NCBI RefSeq assembly: GCF_028473665.1
Contig: NZ_CP098774.1
Location: 1,116,001-1,180,000 of the forward strand
Source of the DNA: Sphingomonas sp. QA11
GTDB lineage: Bacteria > Pseudomonadota > Alphaproteobacteria > Sphingomonadales > Sphingomonadaceae
Direction: 5' to 3'
Length of the DNA stretch: 64,000 bases
A program made the position numbers and the translations under genes. This document shows positions 1-9,338 of the stretch, one piece after another (position 1 is the first letter of the stretch; each line of letters starts with the position of its first letter). The notes under the pieces are model-generated. The model was not told the origin of the DNA. It searched no databases and was given only the letters and a program-made list of their open reading frames with translations.

Positions 1-21
1 ACCGCCAAGCGCGGCTTTTTG

Positions 22-441
22 TTACTTGTTCGAGGCCTTGGCCGTGGCGGCGGCACCGGCGCTGGACAGCGCCTTGACCACGCCGTCGATCAGCTTGCCG
101 ACCTGGTCCCGTGCGGCGTCGCGGTTGAGACCCAGCGCATCGAGCTCCGCCTTGCCGGCGTCCCGCGCGGCCTGGGCCGCGCCGGTGGCGGTGTCGTTAA
201 GCCGCTTGCCCACGGGGCCGAGCAGCTTGCCTTCCTGTTCGGTGCGCGGAATGACCGCACCGGCGAGCACCCCGATCGCCACGCCGCCGATCAGGACGGC
301 GAGCGGGTTGGCCTCGATTCCCTCGGCGGTGCGGCGGGCCGCCTCGCGCGCGGTGTCCCGCGTCGTCTCGATCGCCTTTTCGGCGGCGGCGCGGGCCGTC
401 GGCTTCGCTGCGGAGGACTTGTCGGTGGAGGGGGCGTTCAT
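22..441 (-). CDS. Small Ala-rich protein with one membrane segment (YqjD/DUF883-like)
   Basis: This 139-residue protein has an Ala/Arg/Lys-rich amphipathic N-terminal helix and a hydrophobic Gly/Ala/Val segment at about residues 47-66 (LAVLIGGVAIGVLAGAVI). A second helical, charged half follows. The layout resembles ElaB/YqjD-type proteins, which are inner-membrane anchored and linked to stress or ribosome association, but homology is not certain. It is the last gene of a four-gene minus-strand cluster, and its start overlaps the stop of the preceding gene as ATGA. The cluster promoter appears to lie near 1820-1845. Confidence 0.7.
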   Translation of the reverse strand: MNAPSTDKSSAAKPTARAAAEKAIETTRDTAREAARRTAEGIEANPLAVLIGGVAIGVLAGAVIPRTEQEGKLLGPVGKRLNDTATGAAQAARDAGKAELDALGLNRDAARDQVGKLIDGVVKALSSAGAAATAKASNK

Positions 442-815
442 TCGGAGGGTCCTTTCCGTCGGGCACGCGCCCGTTTGGGTTTCAAACTCGCAGGCGGCTC
501 GGGAGTTTCATCGAGACCGGCCTCGATGAGATGCCTGAGCGGCCCGCGTGCGACGAACAGGCCGACCGCCGCGGCGGCGCCGGCCAGCGCGAGAGGATGG
601 CGCTTCAGGCCTTCCAGGCCCTCGCGGGCGATTTCCTGCGCTGCTTCCTTCAATTCTCCCACGGCCTCGCGGGCAAGGGCCTTGGGGTTGAGCCGGGCCT
701 GGATGTCGACAAGAGTGCTGGCCAGCCGCGCCCGGGCATCTTCGGCGCGGCGTTTCGCCAGGGCGAGGTCGGCGGCATCGTCGATCGCCTCAGGCAGATT
801 CAGGCGCGCACTCAT
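438..815 (-). CDS. DUF3618-like protein
   Basis: The 125-residue product has an N-terminal stretch rich in Ala, Arg and Asp (a coiled helix at residues 10-40) that resembles DUF3618. One hydrophobic helix follows at about residues 76-91, and the C-terminus is strongly basic (KPKRARARRKG). DUF3618 proteins are of unknown function and usually sit beside phage-holin-family and YqjD-like genes, as here. Both ends overlap neighbours by four bases (ATGA), so translation of the three genes is probably coupled. Confidence 0.72.
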   Translation of the reverse strand: MSARLNLPEAIDDAADLALAKRRAEDARARLASTLVDIQARLNPKALAREAVGELKEAAQEIAREGLEGLKRHPLALAGAAAAVGLFVARGPLRHLIEAGLDETPEPPASLKPKRARARRKGPSE

Positions 816-1171
816 TCGGGTTTGTCCCTGATCTCGGTGATCTTGCGCACCTTGGCGATAGCAGCCCGCACTAGCAGCGCGGCGGCACCGAGCGAAAGGA
901 CGACCACGAGGATCGTCGCCCCGACCTCGCCCAGCGGACGCCGAAGAATGAGCAGCAGCCCGAGCACCGTCGCGATCATCGCCGACTGGGCAAGCAGCAA
1001 CGCCACCACGCCGAGGATGATCGCCGTCCGCGCCTCGCCGACACGGCTGAGGAACTGGGCGCGATAAAGCCTGATCTCGGCACGCACGAAGCGTTCGGCA
1101 TCGTCGATCAGCCGCGAGAACAATGCCGCGATGCTGTTGCTGTCATGCTCTTCCGGCGGTCGCTCGGCCAT
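812..1171 (-). CDS. Phage holin family protein (YqjE/DUF1469-like)
   Basis: This 119-residue protein has an amphipathic N-terminal region (residues 10-45, with RLIDDAERFVRAEIRLYRA). Two adjacent transmembrane helices follow at about 50-75 and 84-106. This matches the 'phage holin family / YqjE' proteins of proteobacterial chromosomes. Despite the family name they are ordinary cellular membrane proteins, and no phage genes are nearby. A G-rich Shine-Dalgarno stretch lies directly upstream of the ATG. The stop overlaps the start of the DUF3618-like gene. Confidence 0.75.
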   Translation of the reverse strand: MAERPPEEHDSNSIAALFSRLIDDAERFVRAEIRLYRAQFLSRVGEARTAIILGVVALLLAQSAMIATVLGLLLILRRPLGEVGATILVVVLSLGAAALLVRAAIAKVRKITEIRDKPE

Positions 1172-1193
1172 GTTCCCCCCGGGGCGCGATGGA

Positions 1194-1790
1194 TCAGGCG
1201 TCGTCGCGGTCGGCGGCGTCGATGCCCGACTTGATCAGGCGCACCAGCACGAAGCCGATCGCGGCGGCAGTGCCGATGGCAATCGCCGGGCTCTTCTTCA
1301 CGAAGCCGCGCGCGTCCTCGATCAGATCATCGAGATTCTTCTGCTTGATCGAGTCGGAGAAGCCGGAGACGGCATCAGCCGCGCTTCGGGCATATTGGCC
1401 ATATTGCGGGCCGACCTTCTCGTCGACGGTGCCGGCGGCATCGGTCATCATCTTGGCGAGCTCGTCCAGGACGCCGCCCGCACGGGCCTTGCCGTCTTCG
1501 GCATAGGCGCGGGCCTTGTCGCCTGCTTCCTTGCCCAGCTTCGATGCGCTATCCTTCAACGTCTGCGTCGCTGCGCGCGCCTCGGTCTTGAAGCGGGGGG
1601 TGGCGGTGTCAGTCGTGGTTTCCACGGTCGGGCCTTTCTTCGGCTTGGCCGGTTTTGGGGCCGGTTTCGGGGTCTTGGCGGCGGGCGAATCCTTGGATGC
1701 TGCGGTGGCCGCCTTGCGCGGTGTCGCGGTGGTGGCAGCCTTTTTCACCGGCTTGGCCGGCCTGGGAGCCTTCGGAGTTTCGTCAGCCAT
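1194..1790 (-). CDS. Lys/Ala/Pro-rich protein with YqjD-like membrane tail
   Basis: The first ~65 of 198 residues are low-complexity Lys/Ala/Pro/Thr and look like a histone-H1-type tail. A helical region (about 70-150) with Ala/Lys heptads follows. The protein ends in a hydrophobic helix (AIAIGTAAAIGFVLVRLI, about 170-187), as in ElaB/YqjD proteins. It is the first gene of the minus-strand cluster, and 22 bases separate it from the holin-family gene. Its upstream region holds an EcfG-like promoter. A basic tail bound to DNA, RNA or ribosomes with the C-terminus in the membrane is possible, but this is inference. Confidence 0.7.
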   Translation of the reverse strand: MADETPKAPRPAKPVKKAATTATPRKAATAASKDSPAAKTPKPAPKPAKPKKGPTVETTTDTATPRFKTEARAATQTLKDSASKLGKEAGDKARAYAEDGKARAGGVLDELAKMMTDAAGTVDEKVGPQYGQYARSAADAVSGFSDSIKQKNLDDLIEDARGFVKKSPAIAIGTAAAIGFVLVRLIKSGIDAADRDDA

Positions 1791-1819
1791 GCTGTCGCCC
1801 TTTCTCGCGTGTCCACATC

Positions 1820-1845
1820 AACCGGCCAGCGCAGCCCCCGGTTCC
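1820..1845 (-). promoter_or_regulatory. Possible EcfG-type (general stress) promoter
   Basis: On the minus strand this reads GGAAC, 17 bases, then GGTT. The sphingomonad/Caulobacter EcfG consensus is GGAAC-N16/17-CGTT, so the -10 has one mismatch. The predicted RNA would start about 23 bases before the ATG at 1790, close to the leader lengths of the better matches at 7.5, 19.2 and 22.0 kb. Confidence 0.4.
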
Positions 1846-1921
1846 ATCGGCCGAGACGATTTGCCGCCGCCGATGATAGCCGATAGAGGCTCGCCCGTCT
1901 GCCTGGGGCCTCAATCGTTAG

Positions 1922-3211
<1,290 letters not shown>

Positions 3212-3233
3212 ATAGGTAAAATTCCCGCTTGAT

Positions 3234-3262
3234 CCACGAGTCGCATGGTGCGAGAATCGTGG
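3234..3262 (+). promoter_or_regulatory. Stem-loop abutting the ftsB start codon
   Basis: CCACGA (3234-3239) pairs with TCGTGG (3257-3262), and inside it TCGCA (3241-3245) pairs with TGCGA (3249-3253) across a three-base loop. The stem ends one base before the ftsB ATG. There is no T-run, so it is unlikely to be a terminator. Any ribosome-binding sequence for ftsB would lie inside the 3' arm. Confidence 0.5.
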
Positions 3263-3263
3263 A

Positions 3264-3578
3264 ATGGCAAAGCGCTCCACCTTCCGCACCCTGCTTCGTC
3301 GTGCCGGTCCGCCGGCCGCGTTGCTGATCGTGGGCGCGTTTTTCGGCGGCTATGCCATCATGGGGCCGAATGGCGCGCTCGCTTATGGCGATATCCAGCG
3401 CCAGCTGAACAAGCGCGAGGGCGACCTGGCGGCGCTGGAGAAGCGCCGCGCCGAGTTGAAGAACCGGGTCGCGCTGCTCGATCCGCGCCATGCCGATCCG
3501 GACATGGTCGACGAACTGGCGCGCAGGAAGCTCAACGTGGTGCATCCCGACGACATGATCGTCGATCTGGGCAAATAG
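3264..3578 (+). CDS. ftsB: FtsB/DivIC-type septum formation initiator
   Basis: This 104-residue bitopic membrane protein belongs to the divisome FtsQBL subcomplex. It has a short basic cytoplasmic N-terminus, one membrane helix (about residues 14-34) and a periplasmic coiled coil (about 43-72, with IQRQLNKREGDLAALEKRRA). The C-terminal part resembles family members (DPDMVDELARRKLNVVHPDD). Position directly after eno supports the call. No clear Shine-Dalgarno sequence is visible outside the hairpin just upstream. The expected alphaproteobacterial neighbour pdhA is absent, and a DUF885 lipoprotein gene follows instead. Confidence 0.9.
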   Translation: MAKRSTFRTLLRRAGPPAALLIVGAFFGGYAIMGPNGALAYGDIQRQLNKREGDLAALEKRRAELKNRVALLDPRHADPDMVDELARRKLNVVHPDDMIVDLGK

Positions 3579-3671
3579 CCTCTCCAGGCTGCAGGCGGCC
3601 TTCCGCCCGGGCTGGCGCAGGAAGCGCCAAGCTGCCAGCATTCCCCGATAAACGAATCAAAGGGAGCGGGT

Positions 3672-5402
3672 ATGCGCAGGATATTGCTTGCCGGAATCGC
3701 CTTGCTGGCGGTGACGGCATGCGGGCCGTCGGAAACGAAGCCCATGTCGAACGATGCCGAACTGGCACTGCCGACCGGCAGCTGGGCGACCTTTCGCGAC
3801 GCCTTTATCGAAGGATGGTTCAAGCTCGATCCGGCCAATGCGGTCTATCAGGGACGGCATGATTTCGACGGCGGGCTCGGCGACTGGAGCGAGGCGGGAC
3901 TGAAGCGGCAGGCCGATTTCCTGCGCGCCTCGATCGTGAAGGCATCGGCGTTCGATGCCGGCAAGATGAGCAAGCAGGACGCGTTCGAGCGCGATTATCT
4001 GGTGCAGGTCGCCGAAGGAAAGCTGTTCTGGCTGACCGATGCCGATCAGCCCCACACCAATCCTGCCTGGTATATCGGCGCGGGCCTTGACCCGAACGTC
4101 TATGTCGCCCGCAATTATGCCGATGCGCCGACCCGGATGAAGGCGATGATCAAGTTCCTGCGCAAGGTGCCGGGCGCCGCGGCGAACATCCGCGCGAACC
4201 TGAAGACGCCGATGCCGCTGAGCTTCATCAATTACAGCGTCGCCGGCTTCAACGGGTTCGCCGATTATTACACCGGCGACGCGAAAAAGGCTTTTGCCGG
4301 CGTGCAGAGCCCGGTGCTGCAGGACGAGTTCAACCAGGTCTCGGCCGCGGCGGCGAAATCGATGCACGATCTGGCCGCCTATGTCGAAAGCCAGCGGGGC
4401 ACGGCGACTCAGGGTTTCGCGCTGGGCGCCGATAAATTCGCGCGTATGATCAAGATGACCGAGGGCGTCGACGTGTCGCTCGACCAGCTCGAAGCGGCGG
4501 GCAGGGCGGATATGAAGCGCAACCAGGACGCGCTGAAGGCTGCGTGCGCTCAATTCACGCCGGGGGCGACCATCCCGGCCTGCATGGCGAAAATGAACGC
4601 CAACAAGCCTGTCGGCGGTCCGGTCGCCGAGGCGCGGCGGCAGATTCCCGAACTCAGGGCCTTCGTGATCGCGAAGGACATCGTTTCGATCCCCGATGCC
4701 GAGCAAGCGCTGGTCGAGGAGAGCCCACCCTATAACCGGCAGAACTCCGCCTATATCGATCCGCCGGGGCCGTTCGAGAAGGGCATTCCGTCGATCTACT
4801 ATATCTCGCCGCCTGATCCGGCCTGGACGCCGGCCGAGCAGGCGGGGTTCATCCCCGGTAAGATGGATTTGCTGTTCACCTCGGTCCATGAGGTGATGCC
4901 GGGGCATTTCCTGCAATTCCGCCACGCCAACCACTCGCCCTCGCTCTTCGGGCGGCTGTTCGTCGGCTATGCCTATGCCGAGGGCTGGGCACATTATGCC
5001 GAGGAGATGATGTGGGATGCCGGGCTCAACAATGGCGACCCGGAGACGCATGTAGGGCAGCTTTCCAACGCCTTGCTGCGCAACTGCCGCTATCTGTCGG
5101 CGATCGGCCTGCATGCGCGCGGCATGACTCAGGAGCAGTCGCGCAAGATGTTCGTCGACGAATGCTATCAGGACGAGGGCAGCGCTAAGCAGCAATCGGC
5201 GCGCGGCACCTATGATCCGGCCTATCTCAACTACACGATGGGCAAGCTGATGATCCGCAAGCTGCGCGACGACTGGACCGCGACTCATGGCGGGCGAAAG
5301 GGGTGGAAGGCATTCCACGATCAGTTCCTCAGCTATGGCGGTCCGCCGATCCCGCTGGTGCGCAAGGCGATGATGGGCGACGACGGCAAGGCTGTGTTCT
5401 GA
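3672..5402 (+). CDS. DUF885 family lipoprotein (putative zinc metallopeptidase)
   Basis: The 576-residue protein starts with a lipoprotein signal (LLAVTAC, modified Cys near residue 17), so it should be anchored in the envelope. The rest matches DUF885, including the family's HExxxGH motif (HEVMPGHFLQFRH, about residue 408), a metallopeptidase-like zinc site. Downstream conserved-looking segments are EGWAHYAEEMM and NYTMGKLMIRKLR. Substrate is unknown. An ATG with upstream AAAGGGAG (about 3660-3667) fixes the start. It is separated from ftsB by 93 bases that include a small TGGCGC/GCGCCA hairpin. Confidence 0.88.
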   Translation: MRRILLAGIALLAVTACGPSETKPMSNDAELALPTGSWATFRDAFIEGWFKLDPANAVYQGRHDFDGGLGDWSEAGLKRQADFLRASIVKASAFDAGKMSKQDAFERDYLVQVAEGKLFWLTDADQPHTNPAWYIGAGLDPNVYVARNYADAPTRMKAMIKFLRKVPGAAANIRANLKTPMPLSFINYSVAGFNGFADYYTGDAKKAFAGVQSPVLQDEFNQVSAAAAKSMHDLAAYVESQRGTATQGFALGADKFARMIKMTEGVDVSLDQLEAAGRADMKRNQDALKAACAQFTPGATIPACMAKMNANKPVGGPVAEARRQIPELRAFVIAKDIVSIPDAEQALVEESPPYNRQNSAYIDPPGPFEKGIPSIYYISPPDPAWTPAEQAGFIPGKMDLLFTSVHEVMPGHFLQFRHANHSPSLFGRLFVGYAYAEGWAHYAEEMMWDAGLNNGDPETHVGQLSNALLRNCRYLSAIGLHARGMTQEQSRKMFVDECYQDEGSAKQQSARGTYDPAYLNYTMGKLMIRKLRDDWTATHGGRKGWKAFHDQFLSYGGPPIPLVRKAMMGDDGKAVF

Positions 5403-5447
5403 TCGATCGGGCCGACCCGCATATGGCGGGTAGGCCAGGTCCTGCCT

Positions 5448-6956
5448 CTATTGTTGCCGGCTCACCGCTTCGGGCTGGGCGTGCTCCGCCTCTTCGGGAC
5501 GTGGATTGCGGATCGAGGGGCGGAGGCGCGCGACGCTGCATAGCCCGGCGATCACCGCGAGGCTGGCCGAGACCATCGGCGGAATACGCCCGTCGCCGAC
5601 GCCGAGCGCCAGCAGCGCGGCGACGAGGGTCGCGCCGGTGGTCTGTCCTGACAGGCGGACCGTCGAGACCAGTCCTCCCGCGGCGGCGGCCCGCTCGCGC
5701 GGTGCCGATCCGACCAGCAGCCGGGCATTGGGGGGCAGGTAGAGGCCGAAGCCAGACCCGCACAGCGCCATCCGCCAGGCGATGTCGAACAGGGTCGGGT
5801 CAGCTGGCATGAAGGCGATGAGCAACAGGGCGACGACGGAAACGGCCATGCCGATGCCGCCCAGGATGCCAGCAGGCACGCGATCCGACAGGAAGCCCGC
5901 CGCCGGCGCCACGATCATGTTGGTCAGGGGCCAGGGGGCGATGGCGGCGCCGATCGCCGCGGCGCTGAAGCCAAGCGCGTGGAGGCGGAAGGGCGTCGAG
6001 ATGAGCAGGGTCATCGACGCGGTGAAGGCGATGAAGCCGCCGATCGCGGAGAGCGCCAGCACCGGGCGCACCAGCAGGTCGATCGGCAGGATCGGATTGG
6101 GCTCGCCGCGCTCGCGCCGGACGAAATAGATGCCGATGATGATGCCGACCAGAACGATCGCGGCGGAGACGACCGGGCTGTCGCCATGGACCATGCTCTC
6201 CAGCCCGCCGATCACCAGGCCGAACATCGAGGCGCAGAGCACGGCGCCGTACACGTCGAAGGTGGCGTGGCGCGCGCGCGGGTTGGGGATCGCGCGGCCC
6301 AGCGCGAGGCTGGCAAGCGCGAAGGGTACCGCGCTGGCGAACACCCAGGGCCAGGGCGCCACTGACAGGATCAGGCCGCCGATGGTCGGTGCGATCGCCG
6401 CCGAACTGGTCACCACCACCGAATTGATGCCGAGCCCGCGACCGAGCTGGTTGGAGGGATAGATCTGGCGGATCAGGGCCGAGGATACGCTGAGCACCCC
6501 GGCGGCGCCGATCGCCTGCGCGGCGCGCACGATCAGGAGGAAGGGCAGGCTCTTGGCGAAAAAGCACAGGATGGTCGCGACGGTGAAGATCGCCTGGCCC
6601 GCCTGATAGGCGTTCTTGAGCCCGATCCGCTCTCCCAGCCCGGCAAAGGGCAGGAGCAGCATCACGAGCATCACCTGATAGACCGTGACCACGGAGACGA
6701 CCGCGCTTTGCTGGACACCGAGATCGCGCGCGATGGTCGGCAATGCGACATTGGCGACGCCGCCGTCGATGATGACCAGCGCTGATCCGAAGGACATGGC
6801 GGCGATGGCGACGTAGCGGCGCGGGAGGGGAAGTCCGTCGCCCGCATTGTGCTTGTCCGGTTCCTGCCCGCGGCCGAGAAACCCGAGCGCGAAGCCTTGC
6901 GCGCCCGACGTGCCTGCGGCGCCGGTATCCGCGGGAAAGGAGGGCGGAGTCGTCAC
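5448..6956 (-). CDS. DHA2-family (14-TM) drug/solute MFS transporter
   Basis: This 502-residue multi-pass inner-membrane transporter has a hydrophilic N-terminal tail of about 45 residues and then many hydrophobic segments. The first membrane helix carries the FGSALVIIDGGVANVALPTI pattern of EmrB/QacA-type proton-drug antiporters. A motif-A-like loop (GLGERIGLKNAY) and a motif-C-like segment (GLGINSVVVTSSAAIAPTIGG) are also visible. No EmrA-type adaptor is adjacent, so it probably acts alone at the inner membrane. The substrate cannot be read from the sequence. It converges with the DUF885 gene. Confidence 0.88.
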   Translation of the reverse strand: MTTPPSFPADTGAAGTSGAQGFALGFLGRGQEPDKHNAGDGLPLPRRYVAIAAMSFGSALVIIDGGVANVALPTIARDLGVQQSAVVSVVTVYQVMLVMLLLPFAGLGERIGLKNAYQAGQAIFTVATILCFFAKSLPFLLIVRAAQAIGAAGVLSVSSALIRQIYPSNQLGRGLGINSVVVTSSAAIAPTIGGLILSVAPWPWVFASAVPFALASLALGRAIPNPRARHATFDVYGAVLCASMFGLVIGGLESMVHGDSPVVSAAIVLVGIIIGIYFVRRERGEPNPILPIDLLVRPVLALSAIGGFIAFTASMTLLISTPFRLHALGFSAAAIGAAIAPWPLTNMIVAPAAGFLSDRVPAGILGGIGMAVSVVALLLIAFMPADPTLFDIAWRMALCGSGFGLYLPPNARLLVGSAPRERAAAAGGLVSTVRLSGQTTGATLVAALLALGVGDGRIPPMVSASLAVIAGLCSVARLRPSIRNPRPEEAEHAQPEAVSRQQ

Positions 6957-7042
6957 TCACCGCCTATGCGACAAAAAAACCGACTTTGGGAAATATTTCG
7001 AAGGGCCGGAGCGGTGCTTCGACCGCCCCGGAGGTAGTACGA

Positions 7043-7540
7043 TCAGGTGAGCGAAACTTCGGCGACCTTGTCCCTGTAATCCTGCTTCGGATCGACGCCG
7101 AGCAATGTCTTCACGCCGGCGAGCAGGCTTGAGCCGTTGAGCCAGATCTGCGCGCGTTCGGGATCGAGGCGGAGCAGCTGAAGCTTGGGGTCGTCCTTGC
7201 CGCCTTCGAACCAGGCTGCGACGAAGGGATTCCACAACCGGTCGATCACCGCGCGGTCGTCGGACAGCGACAGCGTGCCATGGATGCTGGCGAACAGGTC
7301 ATGTCCCTTCGAGGCGAAATGGGCGAGCGCCCGGCTGGCCTGGCCTTCGCGCAGCTCCCTGGCGAGATCGGTCTCTTTCGAGGTGAAGAACCAGATCGGA
7401 CCGCGATCTTCGTCGCCGTCGATCTGGGCGGTCATCGGCTGGGCACGGCCGTCCTCGACTCCGTCGAGCCCAAGCATCACGGTCATGTCGGAGCGGAGTG
7501 ATTTCCAGAATTTGGCGGTGATGTCCTGCGTGTCTGGCAT
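7043..7540 (-). CDS. Pyridoxamine 5'-phosphate oxidase-like general stress protein
   Basis: The 165-residue product fits the split-barrel FMN-binding family of 'general stress protein 26'/Pyridox_ox_2 type, with the core segments IWFFTSKETDLARELREG and SIHGTLSLSDDRAVIDRLWNPFVAAWFEGG. The frame is open upstream to 7627. I chose the ATG at 7540 because AAGGA sits just before it and because a near-perfect EcfG promoter at 7569-7594 would start the RNA about 22 bases before this ATG. The reaction is unknown; these proteins bind flavin or heme-type cofactors. Confidence 0.85.
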   Translation of the reverse strand: MPDTQDITAKFWKSLRSDMTVMLGLDGVEDGRAQPMTAQIDGDEDRGPIWFFTSKETDLARELREGQASRALAHFASKGHDLFASIHGTLSLSDDRAVIDRLWNPFVAAWFEGGKDDPKLQLLRLDPERAQIWLNGSSLLAGVKTLLGVDPKQDYRDKVAEVSLT

Positions 7541-7568
7541 GGCGATATCCTTCATGTTGCCCGGTCCG

Positions 7569-7594
7569 AACGGGCGGGCGATTGCGCAAGTTCC
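7569..7594 (-). promoter_or_regulatory. EcfG-type general stress promoter
   Basis: The minus strand reads GGAAC, 17 bases, CGTT, an exact match to the GGAAC-N16/17-CGTT consensus for the alphaproteobacterial EcfG sigma factor. It lies directly upstream of the stress-type split-barrel gene starting at 7540. Confidence 0.7.
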
Positions 7595-7652
7595 CCCAAA
7601 TCGGGCACTCGGTTCGTCGATCCCCACTTGCTGCGATGCAGCATATTATTGT

Positions 7653-8003
7653 ATGCGTTCACGCATGAAACTAGCGATCGAGAGCGACAAGGCTGTGCCG
7701 CAGGGTCCGGTTCCGACCATTTTCGAGGCGATCGTGCGCAAGCGCTGCGTGGTCGCGACCTATAACCGCGTCACCATGACGCTGGCGCCGCACGTGATCT
7801 ATACGAAGCATGGCGACCTGTTCATCGATGCCGTTGCGATCGAGAAGGACGGCAAGCCGCCCCGCGAGGAGAAGATCGGCACGTTCAAGCTGGCCGGGCT
7901 CAATGAGCTGCAGCTGACCGAGCGTGAATTCCCCGCGAGCGCGCTGTTCCACGCCAACGATGCGAAATATGTCGAGGCGTTGATCGCGGTCGAGGCGGCC
8001 TAG
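7653..8003 (+). CDS. Small WYL-like domain protein
   Basis: The frame is longer upstream, but the first plausible starts are ATG 7653 (116 residues) or ATG 7665 (112 residues). It is divergent from the stress gene. The body (FEAIVRKRCVVATYNRVTMT, then APHVIYTKHGDLFIDAVAIE) looks like a stand-alone WYL-type beta domain of the sort found in ligand-sensing regulators. No DNA-binding domain is present. The role is unknown. No strong Shine-Dalgarno sequence decides between the two starts. Confidence 0.6.
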   Translation: MRSRMKLAIESDKAVPQGPVPTIFEAIVRKRCVVATYNRVTMTLAPHVIYTKHGDLFIDAVAIEKDGKPPREEKIGTFKLAGLNELQLTEREFPASALFHANDAKYVEALIAVEAA

Positions 8004-8066
8004 GGCGCTGCCCGTAATCCCCGATCCGTTCGGGCTAATGGTTGGCCGGGTTTCGGCCGTGATTTC

Positions 8067-9278
8067 CTAAAGAACCCATTCCACCGACAGGAAGCCCTTG
8101 GTCGTATCGGTCTGGAACCAGTCTGCCTTGTAGCGCGCCAGCCGTGCGGCGACCGTGAATCGGTGGAGTTTCGCCTGGGCGAGCAGGTCGATCTCGTCCC
8201 CATAATGCTGCGACAGGCGGTCGCTCTCGAAATGATGCCAGGTCGCGACGAACCCGATGCCGCTGATCGGCCCCTTCATCTTCCAGTTCGCGCCAAGCGT
8301 CCCGTAGAGATCGCGAATGCCGTTGGGCGGCGTGGTACCGAACTTGCCGGCCCAGCCCTGGAACCGGAAGAGTGAGGCGAGCGGCGTCTGGAAGCTGGTG
8401 AGTGCGGTGCCATGATCGGCGCCGAGCACTTCGTACCCGGCGGTCGCGGCGAGGACTTTGCCGGTGAGACTTGCCTCGGCGAGATAATAGTTCGCCGCAT
8501 AACGGTTCGGGTTGCGGCGATAGTCGCTCTGGCGCGCCGCGCTGGCGATATAGCCTAGCTTCCACCCCGGGGCGACGGGCTGGCTCCCGGCGAAGCGCAC
8601 GCCATAGCTCTGGCTCGACAGGCGATACCCCTGCAAGGCAGCCAGGTCCTGATCGACCAGATAGGCGAAGCCGGTGAGCGTGCCGATCGGCGCGGCATAG
8701 CTGACCAGGCCGAACCAGTTGCTGCCTGGCACCGCGGTCGGGCGGGCGCCGGTGCCGTCGATGCCGTTCACGGTGCGGACGCTCCAGACATAGCTCGCAT
8801 CGATGGTCAGGCGGGGAATGCCCGCCCAGGCCACGCGCACCGCGTCGAAGGTCTGCTCGTTCTGGCGCCAGGGCGCCGGGCCAACGAAGCGCTGGTCAGC
8901 GAGATCGAGCACCTGCCGCCCCACGGTGACGCTGGTCTTGTGCGCTGCGTACCGGATCTGCGCCCGATTGAGCTCGATATTCTGCGGATCGAGGACCAGC
9001 GGCAGCGGCCTGCCGTTGAACCCGTCATTATAATGGTTGCCGATCCCGATCGTCGCCTCGCTCTCGACCAGCGCCGTCCAGGGACCGGTGCTTGCCTGCA
9101 CGCCACTGCGGATTCGCAAGGTCACTGCATCGGCCTTGTCGGCAATGCCGTCCTGATCGACATGCTCGTAGCGGAGGCGCGCATCGGCCAGCGGCTTCAG
9201 CGTCACGTCCTGCGCCGTGGCGGACTGTGCATATCCCAGCGCCGCGAGCCCAAGGGCCCGCGCCATCGTCCTGCTCAT
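8067..9278 (-). CDS. Alginate-export-like outer-membrane porin
   Basis: The 403-residue protein has a signal peptide (MSRTMARALGLAALGYAQSA, cleavage about residue 22) followed by alternating amphipathic strands typical of a beta barrel. The segments DARLRYEHVDQDG, VTVGRQVLDLADQRFVGP and APWRQNEQTFDAVRV match the 'alginate export' (AlgE-like) porin family. In sphingomonads these barrels are widespread and not tied to alginate synthesis. It follows the antiporter gene by 60 bases on the same strand and could be co-transcribed. Substrate is unknown. Confidence 0.8.
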   Translation of the reverse strand: MSRTMARALGLAALGYAQSATAQDVTLKPLADARLRYEHVDQDGIADKADAVTLRIRSGVQASTGPWTALVESEATIGIGNHYNDGFNGRPLPLVLDPQNIELNRAQIRYAAHKTSVTVGRQVLDLADQRFVGPAPWRQNEQTFDAVRVAWAGIPRLTIDASYVWSVRTVNGIDGTGARPTAVPGSNWFGLVSYAAPIGTLTGFAYLVDQDLAALQGYRLSSQSYGVRFAGSQPVAPGWKLGYIASAARQSDYRRNPNRYAANYYLAEASLTGKVLAATAGYEVLGADHGTALTSFQTPLASLFRFQGWAGKFGTTPPNGIRDLYGTLGANWKMKGPISGIGFVATWHHFESDRLSQHYGDEIDLLAQAKLHRFTVAARLARYKADWFQTDTTKGFLSVEWVL

Positions 9279-9338
9279 GGGAAATCCTTCAGGAAAGGGA
9301 AGCGGGCGGCGCTTGGCCGTCCGCTCCGGGGGGAGCCT

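Noticed and set aside
34..58. Simple GGC-rich stretch at the left edge as a repeat element
   Set aside because: It is coding sequence for the Ala-rich C-terminus of the first gene.
812..1171. Possible prophage remnant because of the holin-type gene
   Set aside because: The family name is misleading. Neighbours are YqjD-like and DUF3618 genes, and no phage structural or integrase genes are seen.
3657..5318. A 553-codon minus-strand frame
   Set aside because: It is antisense to the DUF885 gene, which has a lipobox and HExxxGH motif; the mirror product has no recognisable features.
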